NCBI RefSeq assembly: GCF_023100845.1
Contig: NZ_CP095864.1
Location: 124,001 to 188,000, forward strand
Direction: 5' to 3'
DNA: 64,000 nt
Source of the DNA: Gordonia sp. PP30
GTDB lineage: Bacteria; Actinomycetota; Actinomycetes; Mycobacteriales; Mycobacteriaceae
The notes under the pieces are model-generated. The model saw only the letters and a program-made list of their open reading frames with translations, made no database searches and was not told where the DNA came from. A program made the translations under genes and the position numbers. Positions 17,084 through 25,905 of the stretch are shown piece by piece (the first letter of the stretch is position 1; every line of letters begins with the position of its first letter).

Positions 17084-17860
17084 ATGGAACCGGTCTTCCG
17101 GGCACTGGAGCTGACCGCGGGGACGCTGGTCCGTGTGCAGGGCATGCGGCGGCGCTACTTCGGGCTGGAGAACATCCCGGCCACCGGCGGGTTCGTGCTC
17201 GCGCTGAACCACACCGGATACACCGACTTCATCGCGCCCGGGCTGGGGCTCTACCGCGCCGGACGACGCGGCCGGTTCCTGATCAAGTCCGAGGTGATGG
17301 ACATATCGATCATGCGATTCCTGGTGAATCATGCGCGAGCGGTGCCGGTGGACCGCTCGGCAGGCGGCGCGGCGTACGCGGCCGCCGTCGAAGCGCTGCG
17401 CGGCGGCGAGGCCGTCGTGGTCTACCCGGAGACCACGATCAGCCGCAGCTTCGAGTTGCGCGAATTCAAGAACGGCGCCGTCCGGATGGCCGCCGAGGCC
17501 GGCATGCCGGTGGTCCCCGCGGTCGTGTGGGGTGCGCAGCGGCAGTGGAGCAAGGGCACCGCGCGGCACATGGGTTTCGCGCGGATCCCGGTCGACGTCC
17601 GGTACGGCGCACCGGTCCACTACGCGCCGGACGTCGACGTCGACCAGGCGACCCGAGAGCTGTACGACGTGATGGAAGCGCTGCTCCATCGTGTGCAGGC
17701 CGGCTATCCGGAGGCGCCGCGCGGCGCGGACTGGCTGCCGGCCCGGCTCGGCGGCAGCGCGCCCACCCCCGACGAGGCGCATGCCATCGAGGAGGCGGAG
17801 GCCGTCGAGAAGGCCCGGCGTCGTGCCGAGAAGGCCGCGCGGGAAGCGGAGGACCGATGA
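17084..17860 (+). CDS. 1-acyl-glycerol-3-phosphate acyltransferase family protein, tandem paralogue
   Basis: A 258-residue paralogue of the preceding gene, with the same blocks: NHTGYTD (H43, D48), VYPETTISRSFELREFKNGA and VVPAVVWGAQRQW. The ATG lies 1 bp after the previous stop, with GGGGAGG as ribosome site. The C-terminus is again a charged helix (EAEAVEKARRRAEKAAREAE). Duplication within an operon suggests related but distinct acyl or lipid acceptors. The stop overlaps the HAD gene start (ATGA). Confidence 0.9.
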   Translation: MEPVFRALELTAGTLVRVQGMRRRYFGLENIPATGGFVLALNHTGYTDFIAPGLGLYRAGRRGRFLIKSEVMDISIMRFLVNHARAVPVDRSAGGAAYAAAVEALRGGEAVVVYPETTISRSFELREFKNGAVRMAAEAGMPVVPAVVWGAQRQWSKGTARHMGFARIPVDVRYGAPVHYAPDVDVDQATRELYDVMEALLHRVQAGYPEAPRGADWLPARLGGSAPTPDEAHAIEEAEAVEKARRRAEKAAREAEDR

Positions 17861-18708
17861 CGGCCCGCGACTGGGGTCCGCCTAGCGTCATCGTGTCGGA
17901 CGTCGACGGCACGCTGCTGGATCCGGCCGAGCGGGTGTCCGCGCGTACGCGCGCGGTGCTCGAGCGGGCCCGGACCAGGGGTGTCGAGTTGGTGCTCGCG
18001 ACCGGCCGCCCGCCGCGGTGGATCCCGCAGGTCGCCGACCAGCTCGCCGATTCGCCGGCCGCCGTCCGGTACGCGATCTGCGCGAACGGGGCCATCGTGT
18101 ACGACGTCGCCGCCGACCGGATCCTCTATCGCGACGTGCTGGAACCCGCCGTGCTGCGGCGGCTCGCGGACATCGTCGCCGAGCGGCTGCCCGCCCCGGG
18201 CCTGGCGGTCGAACGAGTCGGCACGCTCGCCGACCTGGCGAGCGCCGACGCGGCGACCGCGCCCTTCGTGGCGACGGCCGGGTACGAGCACGCGTGGCTC
18301 AACCCCGACCACGTCGAGGTTAGCGACGAGCAGATCTTCGCCGCGCCCGCGGTGAAACTGCTGGCCAGGGTGCCGCAGCTGAGTTCGCGCGAGATGGCCC
18401 ACAGGGTGCGTCCCGCACTGCGCGGACTCGCCGAGGTGACGTTCTCCATCGACACCGGCCTGATCGAGCTGTCGCGCCCGAAGGTGAGCAAGGCCAGCGG
18501 ACTGTCGTGGCTGATGGCCCACACCGACGTCGCCGGTGAGTCCCCGATCGCGTTCGGCGACATGCCCAACGACATCGAGATGCTTCGCTGGGCCGGTCTC
18601 GGCGTGGCGATGGGTCACGGCGACGAGGCGGCGATCGCCGCCGCCGACGAGGTGGCGCTCTCCAACGCCGACGACGGCCTCGCGCGTGTCCTCGAACGCT
18701 GGTTCTAG
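17857..18708 (+). CDS. HAD-superfamily Cof-type hydrolase
   Basis: A 283-residue phosphatase. Motif I is DVDGTLLD (nucleophile D15, D17), motif II lies in VLATGRPPRW, motif III is the Lys in RPKVSKASGL, and motif IV is FGDMPNDIEM. A Cof-type (C2) cap lies between about 85 and 190. It corresponds in position to M. tuberculosis Rv3813c. It is translationally coupled to the acyltransferase by an ATGA overlap, hinting at dephosphorylation of a lipid or sugar phosphate intermediate, which is an inference. Confidence 0.9.
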   Translation: MTARDWGPPSVIVSDVDGTLLDPAERVSARTRAVLERARTRGVELVLATGRPPRWIPQVADQLADSPAAVRYAICANGAIVYDVAADRILYRDVLEPAVLRRLADIVAERLPAPGLAVERVGTLADLASADAATAPFVATAGYEHAWLNPDHVEVSDEQIFAAPAVKLLARVPQLSSREMAHRVRPALRGLAEVTFSIDTGLIELSRPKVSKASGLSWLMAHTDVAGESPIAFGDMPNDIEMLRWAGLGVAMGHGDEAAIAAADEVALSNADDGLARVLERWF

Positions 18709-18877
18709 CCGCCGGCCGACGGAGCAGGGCGCTCCGCGTGCTGGAGATGGTGCTGGATGCGGGCCGTCATGATCGGTCGGCCGTCGTGACGCGGCGGCCG
18801 TGGCCGCGTCGACTCGGCGGGTGATCCCGGAGCTGACGGCCGGGAGCGGCGCGCCGCTCGACCGGACGGGCGCGATC

Positions 18878-18975
18878 TGTCGCGGATGCTGTCGCCGGCG
18901 GACAGATGTCGCGGATTCCGGCGAGTCTCGTATCGGATGCGCGACGGATTTTCGGCCCCGACACGATCCGCGACG
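18878..18975. repeat. 97-bp terminally palindromic repeat, copy C
   Basis: The left end TGTCGCGGATGCTGTCG and the right end (18959-18975, complement CGTCGCGGATCGTGTCG) match at 14 of 17. An internal TGTCGCGGAT lies at 18907-18916. The element is 98 bp. It sits in the 484-bp gap 18709-19192 between the HAD and SpoIID genes; the rest of that gap holds only the likely SpoIID promoter (TATTGT near 19120). Confidence 0.75.
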
Positions 18976-19192
18976 GATCGCTGCGGGCGTCGTTCCCCGC
19001 GGTGCCACGCCGTCGCGGATCGCCGGCCGGCCGACGCCACCTGGACTGTTCGATTCCTGTTCGATAAGCGTGACCCGGTTGTGACCGCGTCGGCTTGTGG
19101 GGCGGCCCCAAAAATCACTATTGTCACAGGAGTCCCATTAATCACACGGGCCACATGCTGCAGCTGGGGTCCCGCGCGAACGAGGTAGTGCA

Positions 19193-20944
19193 GTGCCCAA
19201 GACCCGACCCGGCCGAGCCAAGAAGCGGACCCTCACCTACGCCGCCCTCGGGCTGGCGCCCGTCCTGCTGGCCGGTGGTCTCGCCGCCGGTGGCGGGCAG
19301 TGGATCGAGGATGCGGGTATCTCGCTGCGCGCGGATACCCCCATCACGCTGCAGGGACACGGCAACGGCCACGGTCGCGGCATGGGCCAGTGGGGTGCGT
19401 TCGGCTACGCGAAACAGGGCTGGAACGCGGAGAAGATCCTGAGCCACTACTACGGCAACACGACCGCCGGGAAGGTGGGCAACACCGACGTCACGGTCTC
19501 GCTGAGCGAGAAGAAGTCGGTGAGTGTCCGCGCGGACGCGGGTGCCAAGGTGGGTGGCCAGACGGTGGCTCCCGGGCAGGCAGTCAGCCTGTCCGGGGGC
19601 AACGCCACCATCACTCAGGGCTGCGGCGGTGCCGTGGTCAAGACGGTGCCTGCTCAGTGGGTGGATCCGATCAACCCGGGACCGAGCCGCCCGGCGAACG
19701 AACTTCTGACCTTCTGCGACGGCGGCGACGCGTACCGCGGTTCCATCGGGACCGGGCCCGACGGCGTGCTGAACAAGGTCGGCGTCGACGACTACGTCAA
19801 GGGTGTGATCCCCAAGGAATCGCTGCCGGCGTGGGCCGATGCGGGTGGCTTCGAGGCGCTGAAGGCGCAGGCCGTGGCCGCGCGGTCGTATGTGCTGGCA
19901 GGCCTGGCCGCCGGCCGCAAGATGGACAACACGCAGCAGTCGCAGATGTACCACGGAGCCTCCGGCGAGGACCCGCGCACCAACCGGGCCGCCGATGCCA
20001 CCGCGGGCCAGGTCCGCATGCGGAACGGCAAGCCCGCGCTCACCGAGTTCTCGGCGTCCACCGGCGGATACACCGCGGGCGGGGACTTCCCGGCCGTCGT
20101 CGACGCCGGTGACTCCATCTCGCCGACCCACTCCTGGACGGCCACGGTCAGCCCGTCGAGCATCGCGTCGGCGTTCGGCGTCGGCACCCTCAAGAGCTTC
20201 GAGGTGATCGAGGCCAACGGGCTCGGCGAGGGCAGCGGCCGCGTCGGCAAGGTGCGGGTGGTCGGCACCGGTCGCACCGTCGAGGCGACGGGCGACGAGG
20301 TCCGGCAGAAACTGCAGCTCAAGTCCGACTGGTTCTCGGTGCAGGGCCAGAAGACGATGCCGAAGATCGTGCGGCCCCCGGTGGGTCCGGCGGCTCCGGG
20401 TGGCGGCGGCCTGCTCGACCTGCTCGATCTGAGCCCGCTCACCGATCTGCTGTCCGGCCAGCTCCCGGACCTGTCCGCGTTCGGTCTCAGCGACATGACG
20501 GCCGTCACCGGCCAGCTCACCCCGCTCATCCAGCAGATGATCGCGACCGGCACCGGGGTACTCGCCGGCAAGCGCGTCGCCCTGGAACGCAGCGATAACT
20601 CGAACGGCTCGACGGGCACCGTGAGCCGCGACCGGAGCGACAACGCGAACGGCTCCATGGGCACGGTGAGCCGCGATCGCAGTGACAACGCCAACGGCTC
20701 GATGGGCACCGTGAGCGAGCCCCGCAGTGACAACTCGCAGGGTTCCACCGGCACCGTCGCCAAGCCGGAACTGGTGACCGACGGCAAGGGCATCCACGGG
20801 CTGGTCCAGGTGCTGCAGAACGGCGTCATCTACTACAGCCCGCTGACCGGTGCGCACGCGCTGTTCGGTCAGGCGCTGACCGACTTCCTCAATGCGGGCG
20901 GCCTGAAGGTTCTGGGCTTCCCGACCCAGGACGCGCTGCGCTGA
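19193..20944 (+). CDS. Secreted SpoIID/LytB-domain protein with a C-terminal LGFP-type segment
   Basis: A 583-residue protein. A basic start and hydrophobic segment (about 12-30) form a signal or anchor. The SpoIID domain (about 45-385) shows GHGNGHGRGMGQWGA, VDDYVKGVIPKESLPAW, AQAVAARSYVLA, SQMYHGASGE and FSASTGGYTAGG. SpoIID proteins act on denuded peptidoglycan glycan strands. A low-complexity linker with four 15-residue repeats (466-525) follows. The C-terminal block QNGVIYYSPLTGAHALFG...VLGFPTQD resembles an LGFP wall-binding repeat. GTG 19193 has GAGGT upstream. It stands where mycobacteria carry erp and other secreted proteins, upstream of glf. Confidence 0.85.
   Translation: MPKTRPGRAKKRTLTYAALGLAPVLLAGGLAAGGGQWIEDAGISLRADTPITLQGHGNGHGRGMGQWGAFGYAKQGWNAEKILSHYYGNTTAGKVGNTDVTVSLSEKKSVSVRADAGAKVGGQTVAPGQAVSLSGGNATITQGCGGAVVKTVPAQWVDPINPGPSRPANELLTFCDGGDAYRGSIGTGPDGVLNKVGVDDYVKGVIPKESLPAWADAGGFEALKAQAVAARSYVLAGLAAGRKMDNTQQSQMYHGASGEDPRTNRAADATAGQVRMRNGKPALTEFSASTGGYTAGGDFPAVVDAGDSISPTHSWTATVSPSSIASAFGVGTLKSFEVIEANGLGEGSGRVGKVRVVGTGRTVEATGDEVRQKLQLKSDWFSVQGQKTMPKIVRPPVGPAAPGGGGLLDLLDLSPLTDLLSGQLPDLSAFGLSDMTAVTGQLTPLIQQMIATGTGVLAGKRVALERSDNSNGSTGTVSRDRSDNANGSMGTVSRDRSDNANGSMGTVSEPRSDNSQGSTGTVAKPELVTDGKGIHGLVQVLQNGVIYYSPLTGAHALFGQALTDFLNAGGLKVLGFPTQDALR
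20588..20767 (+). repeat. Four in-frame 45-bp repeats in the SpoIID gene
   Basis: Four consecutive 45-bp units encode RSDNSNGSTGTVSRD, RSDNANGSMGTVSRD, RSDNANGSMGTVSEP and RSDNSQGSTGTVAKP (residues 466-525). Asn/Ser/Thr-rich tandem repeats like this are typical of extended surface linkers and can vary in copy number. Confidence 0.9.
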
Positions 20945-20992
20945 GCCGCAGGCGGGACCGGCTGTCCCCGGCGGCCGAGTCCGTCGTGCCCG

Positions 20993-21163
20993 GGCCGTGT
21001 CTCCCGAGTCTCTTCCGGTCCTCGGCGGCCCGCGCAGCGCCTGGCGGCGTTGTGGTCGGACGGTATGGCGCCGCTATGGCTCCCTCCTCCGCCTTGCCGG
21101 CCGCCCGGCTGATCCACCGATGCCTTCGGAGAAGACGGAGGAGACGACGTAGGAGACACGGCC
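20993..21163. repeat. Structured intergenic element upstream of glf (core shared with 55325-55400)
   Basis: Outer arms GGCCGTGTCTCC (20993-21004) and its complement (21152-21163) enclose a 75-bp core (21038-21112). The core starts CGCCTGGCGGCGTTGT and ends with CTCCCTCCTCCGCCTTGCC and a GCCGCCC block. The core is nearly identical at both ends to the one at 55325-55400, while the central hairpin differs. GGCGGC and GCCGCC inside the core can pair. It ends 26 bp before the glf -10 box. Confidence 0.7.
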
Positions 21164-21189
21164 TCGCGAAATACTCAGGTTCGGTCCGA

Positions 21190-21195
21190 TAGCCT
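21190..21195 (+). promoter_or_regulatory. -10 box of glf (leaderless type)
   Basis: TAGCCT lies 8 nt before GTG 21204, and no Shine-Dalgarno is present between them. Transcription would start at or next to the start codon. Confidence 0.6.
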
Positions 21196-21197
21196 GA

Positions 21198-22442
<1,245 letters not shown>

Positions 22443-22456
22443 CGGAGCTGCCACCC

Positions 22457-24367
22457 ATGACTTCCACCGATCCCGGTACCACCGGCAGCCGGGCCGTGTC
22501 CCTGCTGCAGCGGGTGATCTTCCCGCGCCCCGGCGAGCCGCTCGACGTGCGCTCGCTCTACCTGGTGGAGTCCGATCGCAACGAGTCGCGCGCCCACGCC
22601 CCCGACCGCACCAGCGTCCGTATCGGCGGCGAGTCGGAGATCAGCTTCGCGACCTACTTCAACGCCTTCGCCGCGTCGTACTGGCGGCGCTGGTCGGTGC
22701 TGGAGTCGGTGGTGCTGCGCATCGAGCTGACCGGCAGCGCGCGGGTGGACCTGTACCGCTCCAAGATCGACGGTTCCCGTATCGCCATCGGCGGCGACCT
22801 CGTCGAGATCGACGACGAGGGCAAGGGCGTCTTCGAGTTCGAGACCGATCTGGGGCCGTTCGAGGACGGCGGCTGGATCTGGTTCGACGTCACCACCGAC
22901 ACCGCGACCGAGATCACCGCGGCCGGCTGGTACGCGCCGCAGGCGCCGACTCAGGGATCGCCGAACGTCACCGTCGGCATCCCGACCTTCAACCGCCCCG
23001 CCGATGCGGTGGCCGCGCTCGCGGCGCTCACCTCCGATCCGCTGGTCGACGCGGTGATCGACGCGGTGATCATGCCCGACCAGGGCACCCGCAAGGTGAA
23101 GGACCAGGACGGCTATCCGGAGGCGGCGGATGCCCTCGGCGATCGCCTGCACATCTTCGACCAGGGCAATCTCGGCGGCTCCGGCGGCTACTCCCGCATC
23201 ATGTTCGAGGCGCTGCGGCTGACCGACAGCCCGTACATCCTGTACATGGACGACGACATCATGATCGAGCCCGACTCGATCCTGCGCGCCCTCGCCCTGT
23301 CCCGCTTCGCCAAGACCCCGATGCTGGTCGGCGGCCAGATGCTGAACCTGCAGGACCGCAGTCATCTGCACTGCATGGGCGAGGTGATCGACCACCACAA
23401 GTTCATGTGGACCGCCGCGCCGTTCGTCGAGTACGACCACGATTTCAGCAAGTACCCGCTGAGCGACCGCGACAACTCCAAGAACCTGCACCGGCGCATC
23501 GACGTCGAAGGCAACGGCTGGTGGATGTGCATGATCCCGCGCGCCGCCGCCGAGGAGATCGGGCTGCCGCTGCCGCTGTTCATCAAGTGGGACGACTGGG
23601 AGTACGCGCTGCGAGCCGGCCGGGCCGGGTACCCGACGGCCACCGTGCCGGGGATCGCGATCTGGCACATGGCCTGGAGCGACAAGGACGATGCCATCGA
23701 CTGGCAGGCCTACTTCCACCTGCGTAATCGCCTGGTGGTGGCCTCGCTCTACACCGACGGGCCGATCAACGGGATCCTGACGTCGATGACCAAGGCCACC
23801 GCCAAGCATCTGCTGTGCCTGGAGTACTCGACCGTCGCCATCCAGAACGAGGCGATCCGCGACTTCCTCGCCGGCCCCATGCACATCCGCGAGATCCTGC
23901 CGTCGGCACTGGGCAAGGTCGCCGGTATCCGCAAGGAGTACCCGGACGCCGTCGTGCTGCCGTCGGCGCAGTCGCTGCCGAAGACCACCGGGCAGGCCAC
24001 GCACCTGGGCGTCAACGAGCCCAAGGGCCCGGTCGCCAAGGTGAAGGCGCTGCTGGGTGCGGTCGTGAACAACGCACGACCAGCCGATCCGCGGCACCAC
24101 GAGGTCCCGCAGGCCAACTACCCGCCGATCGAGGCGCGCTGGTATTCGCTGGGCCGGGTCGACGGGGTCACGGTCACCACGGCCGACGGCCGCGGCGTGG
24201 TCTACCGTCAGCGCGACCGGGAGAAGATGCTCGCGCTGGGCATGGAGTCGGCGCGGCTGCAGAAGCAGCTGCGTGAGCGGTTCGACGAGATGCGGGCGCA
24301 GTACCGGGCCGCACACCAGGAACTGGCCAGCAAGGAGAGTTGGGCGCATGTCTACGGAATCGACTGA
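22457..24367 (+). CDS. glfT2: Galactofuranosyltransferase GlfT2
   Basis: A 636-residue bifunctional, polymerising transferase that builds the beta-(1->5)/(1->6) galactan on the decaprenyl-linked linker at the inner face of the membrane. It has an N-terminal beta-barrel domain (about 1-155), then a GT-A domain starting TVGIPTFNRPADAV. The metal-binding DDD is in LYMDDDIMIEPDSI (D265-D267), and WDDWEYALRAGR and the following IWHMAW carry the catalytic and sugar-binding region. A helical C-terminal domain follows. Length and layout match M. tuberculosis GlfT2. It overlaps the PAP2 gene by 20 bp. Confidence 0.97.
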   Translation: MTSTDPGTTGSRAVSLLQRVIFPRPGEPLDVRSLYLVESDRNESRAHAPDRTSVRIGGESEISFATYFNAFAASYWRRWSVLESVVLRIELTGSARVDLYRSKIDGSRIAIGGDLVEIDDEGKGVFEFETDLGPFEDGGWIWFDVTTDTATEITAAGWYAPQAPTQGSPNVTVGIPTFNRPADAVAALAALTSDPLVDAVIDAVIMPDQGTRKVKDQDGYPEAADALGDRLHIFDQGNLGGSGGYSRIMFEALRLTDSPYILYMDDDIMIEPDSILRALALSRFAKTPMLVGGQMLNLQDRSHLHCMGEVIDHHKFMWTAAPFVEYDHDFSKYPLSDRDNSKNLHRRIDVEGNGWWMCMIPRAAAEEIGLPLPLFIKWDDWEYALRAGRAGYPTATVPGIAIWHMAWSDKDDAIDWQAYFHLRNRLVVASLYTDGPINGILTSMTKATAKHLLCLEYSTVAIQNEAIRDFLAGPMHIREILPSALGKVAGIRKEYPDAVVLPSAQSLPKTTGQATHLGVNEPKGPVAKVKALLGAVVNNARPADPRHHEVPQANYPPIEARWYSLGRVDGVTVTTADGRGVVYRQRDREKMLALGMESARLQKQLRERFDEMRAQYRAAHQELASKESWAHVYGID

Positions 24368-24977
24368 CCGGGAATCGGCCGGCCAGGGATCGGCCGGCCG
24401 GGAGTTCCTGTCAGTGCCGCCGCGCGGTGAGGAGAAGGCACTGGTCGCGGTGCAGTCAGCGCTGCTGACCGTGCCCGGCGCCGTCTCCGGCGCTCGCGGC
24501 CTGAGCCACTTCGGTGAGCACTCCCTCGGCTGGCTGGCCCTGGCCGCGGCCGGCGGGCTGCTGGCCGCCCGGCGCGGCGACGACGTGGGCGTGCGCAGAT
24601 ACGCCGAGGCCGGTATCGGCGCGTTCGGCGCCCACGCGGCCTCGGTGATCATCAAGCGGATCGTGCGGCGCCGCCGCCCGGATCACCCGGCGATCACCGT
24701 CGGCGTGGGTACACCGAGCAAGTTGAGCTTCCCGTCCAGCCACGCGACGTCGACCACCGCGGCGGCGATCCTGCTCGGGCGGGCCGCCGGACTGAACCCG
24801 GCGGTCCTGCCCGCGGTGATCGTTCCGCCCATGCTGCTGTCCCGGCTGGTGCTCGGCGTCCACTACCCTTCCGATGTAGCGGCGGGCGCGCTGATCGGCG
24901 GGCTCAGCGCCGGTGCCGTGATCGCGGCCGACAAGCATCTGCCCGACCGGTTCGCGCCGTCGGCACCGACCAAGTGA
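24348..24977 (+). CDS. PAP2-family phosphatase (Rv3807c-like; possible decaprenylphosphoryl-5-phosphoribose phosphatase)
   Basis: A 209-residue membrane protein. The three PAP2 motifs are present: KRIVRRRRPDH, SFPSSHATST and SRLVLGVHYPSDVAAGA, which give the phosphatase Arg, His and His/Asp set. Its position between glfT2 and ubiA matches Rv3807c, proposed to remove the 5-phosphate from decaprenylphosphoryl-5-phosphoribose; here that role is inferred from context. ATG 24348 has AAGGAGAG upstream and lies within the end of glfT2. Confidence 0.88.
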   Translation: MSTESTDRESAGQGSAGREFLSVPPRGEEKALVAVQSALLTVPGAVSGARGLSHFGEHSLGWLALAAAGGLLAARRGDDVGVRRYAEAGIGAFGAHAASVIIKRIVRRRRPDHPAITVGVGTPSKLSFPSSHATSTTAAAILLGRAAGLNPAVLPAVIVPPMLLSRLVLGVHYPSDVAAGALIGGLSAGAVIAADKHLPDRFAPSAPTK

Positions 24978-24987
24978 GGAACTGCTG

Positions 24988-25905
24988 ATGAGCGAGGAGC
25001 CGATCGAGGGCAAGGTCGTGGGGCCGCCGAAGAACCTGGCGACCGGCCTGGTCAAGGCGTTGCGCCCGCGGCAGTGGGTGAAGAACGTCCTCGTCCTGGC
25101 CGCACCGCTGGTCGCCGGCACCGACGCGCTCACCGACGGTCACAAGATGGCCGGCGTCGGTATCGCGTTCGTCGCCTTTTGTCTCGCGGCGTCGTCGATC
25201 TATCTGATCAACGACGCGCTCGACGTCGAGGCCGATCGTCAGCACCCCACCAAGCGTTTCCGCCCGATCGCGGCCGGGGTGGTGCCGCAGAGCCTGGCGT
25301 ATGTGCTGGCCGTGGTGCTGATGGCCGCGGCGATCGGCATCTCGTTCATCGCCAACTGGCAGACCGCGGTCACCATCGCCGTCTATCTCGCGATCCAGCT
25401 GGCCTACTGCTTCGGGCTCAAGCACCAGGCCGTGGTCGACATCTGCATCGTCTCCTCGGGCTTCCTGCTCCGGGCCATCGCCGGTGGTGTCGCCGCCGAG
25501 ATCGATCTGTCCAAGTGGTTCCTGCTGGTGATGGCCTTCGGTTCGCTGTTCATGGCCGCCGGCAAGCGCTACGCGGAGTTGCAGCTCGCCGAGCGCACCG
25601 GCGCCAAGATCCGCAAGTCGCTGGAGTACTACACCACCACCTACCTGCGCTTCGTCTGGACGCTGTCGGCCACGGCCGTGGTGCTCTGCTACGGCCTGTG
25701 GGCGTTCGACGGCCAGCACAGCCAGAACGTCTTCTACGCCATCTCGGTGGTCCCGTTCACCGTGGCGATCCTGCGGTACGCGGTCGACGTCGACGGCGGC
25801 GAGGCCGGCGAGCCGGAGGAGATCGCCCTCGGCGACCGCGTCCTGCAGTTCCTCGCGGTGGCCTGGGTGGTGCTCGTGGCGGTTGCGGTCTATGTCCCAT
25901 CGTGA
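24988..25905 (+). CDS. ubiA: Decaprenyl-phosphate phosphoribosyltransferase (UbiA-type)
   Basis: A 305-residue polytopic membrane enzyme that transfers phosphoribose from PRPP to decaprenyl phosphate, the first step towards decaprenylphosphoryl arabinose. The first aspartate-rich motif is NDALDVEADRQHPTKRFRP (N75, D76, D79, D83), the metal/diphosphate site. The second is represented by MAAGKRYAELQLAE. About nine helices are predicted. The ATG at 24988 has GAGGA upstream. It overlaps aftB by 14 bp, so they are translationally coupled. Confidence 0.95.
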   Translation: MSEEPIEGKVVGPPKNLATGLVKALRPRQWVKNVLVLAAPLVAGTDALTDGHKMAGVGIAFVAFCLAASSIYLINDALDVEADRQHPTKRFRPIAAGVVPQSLAYVLAVVLMAAAIGISFIANWQTAVTIAVYLAIQLAYCFGLKHQAVVDICIVSSGFLLRAIAGGVAAEIDLSKWFLLVMAFGSLFMAAGKRYAELQLAERTGAKIRKSLEYYTTTYLRFVWTLSATAVVLCYGLWAFDGQHSQNVFYAISVVPFTVAILRYAVDVDGGEAGEPEEIALGDRVLQFLAVAWVVLVAVAVYVPS

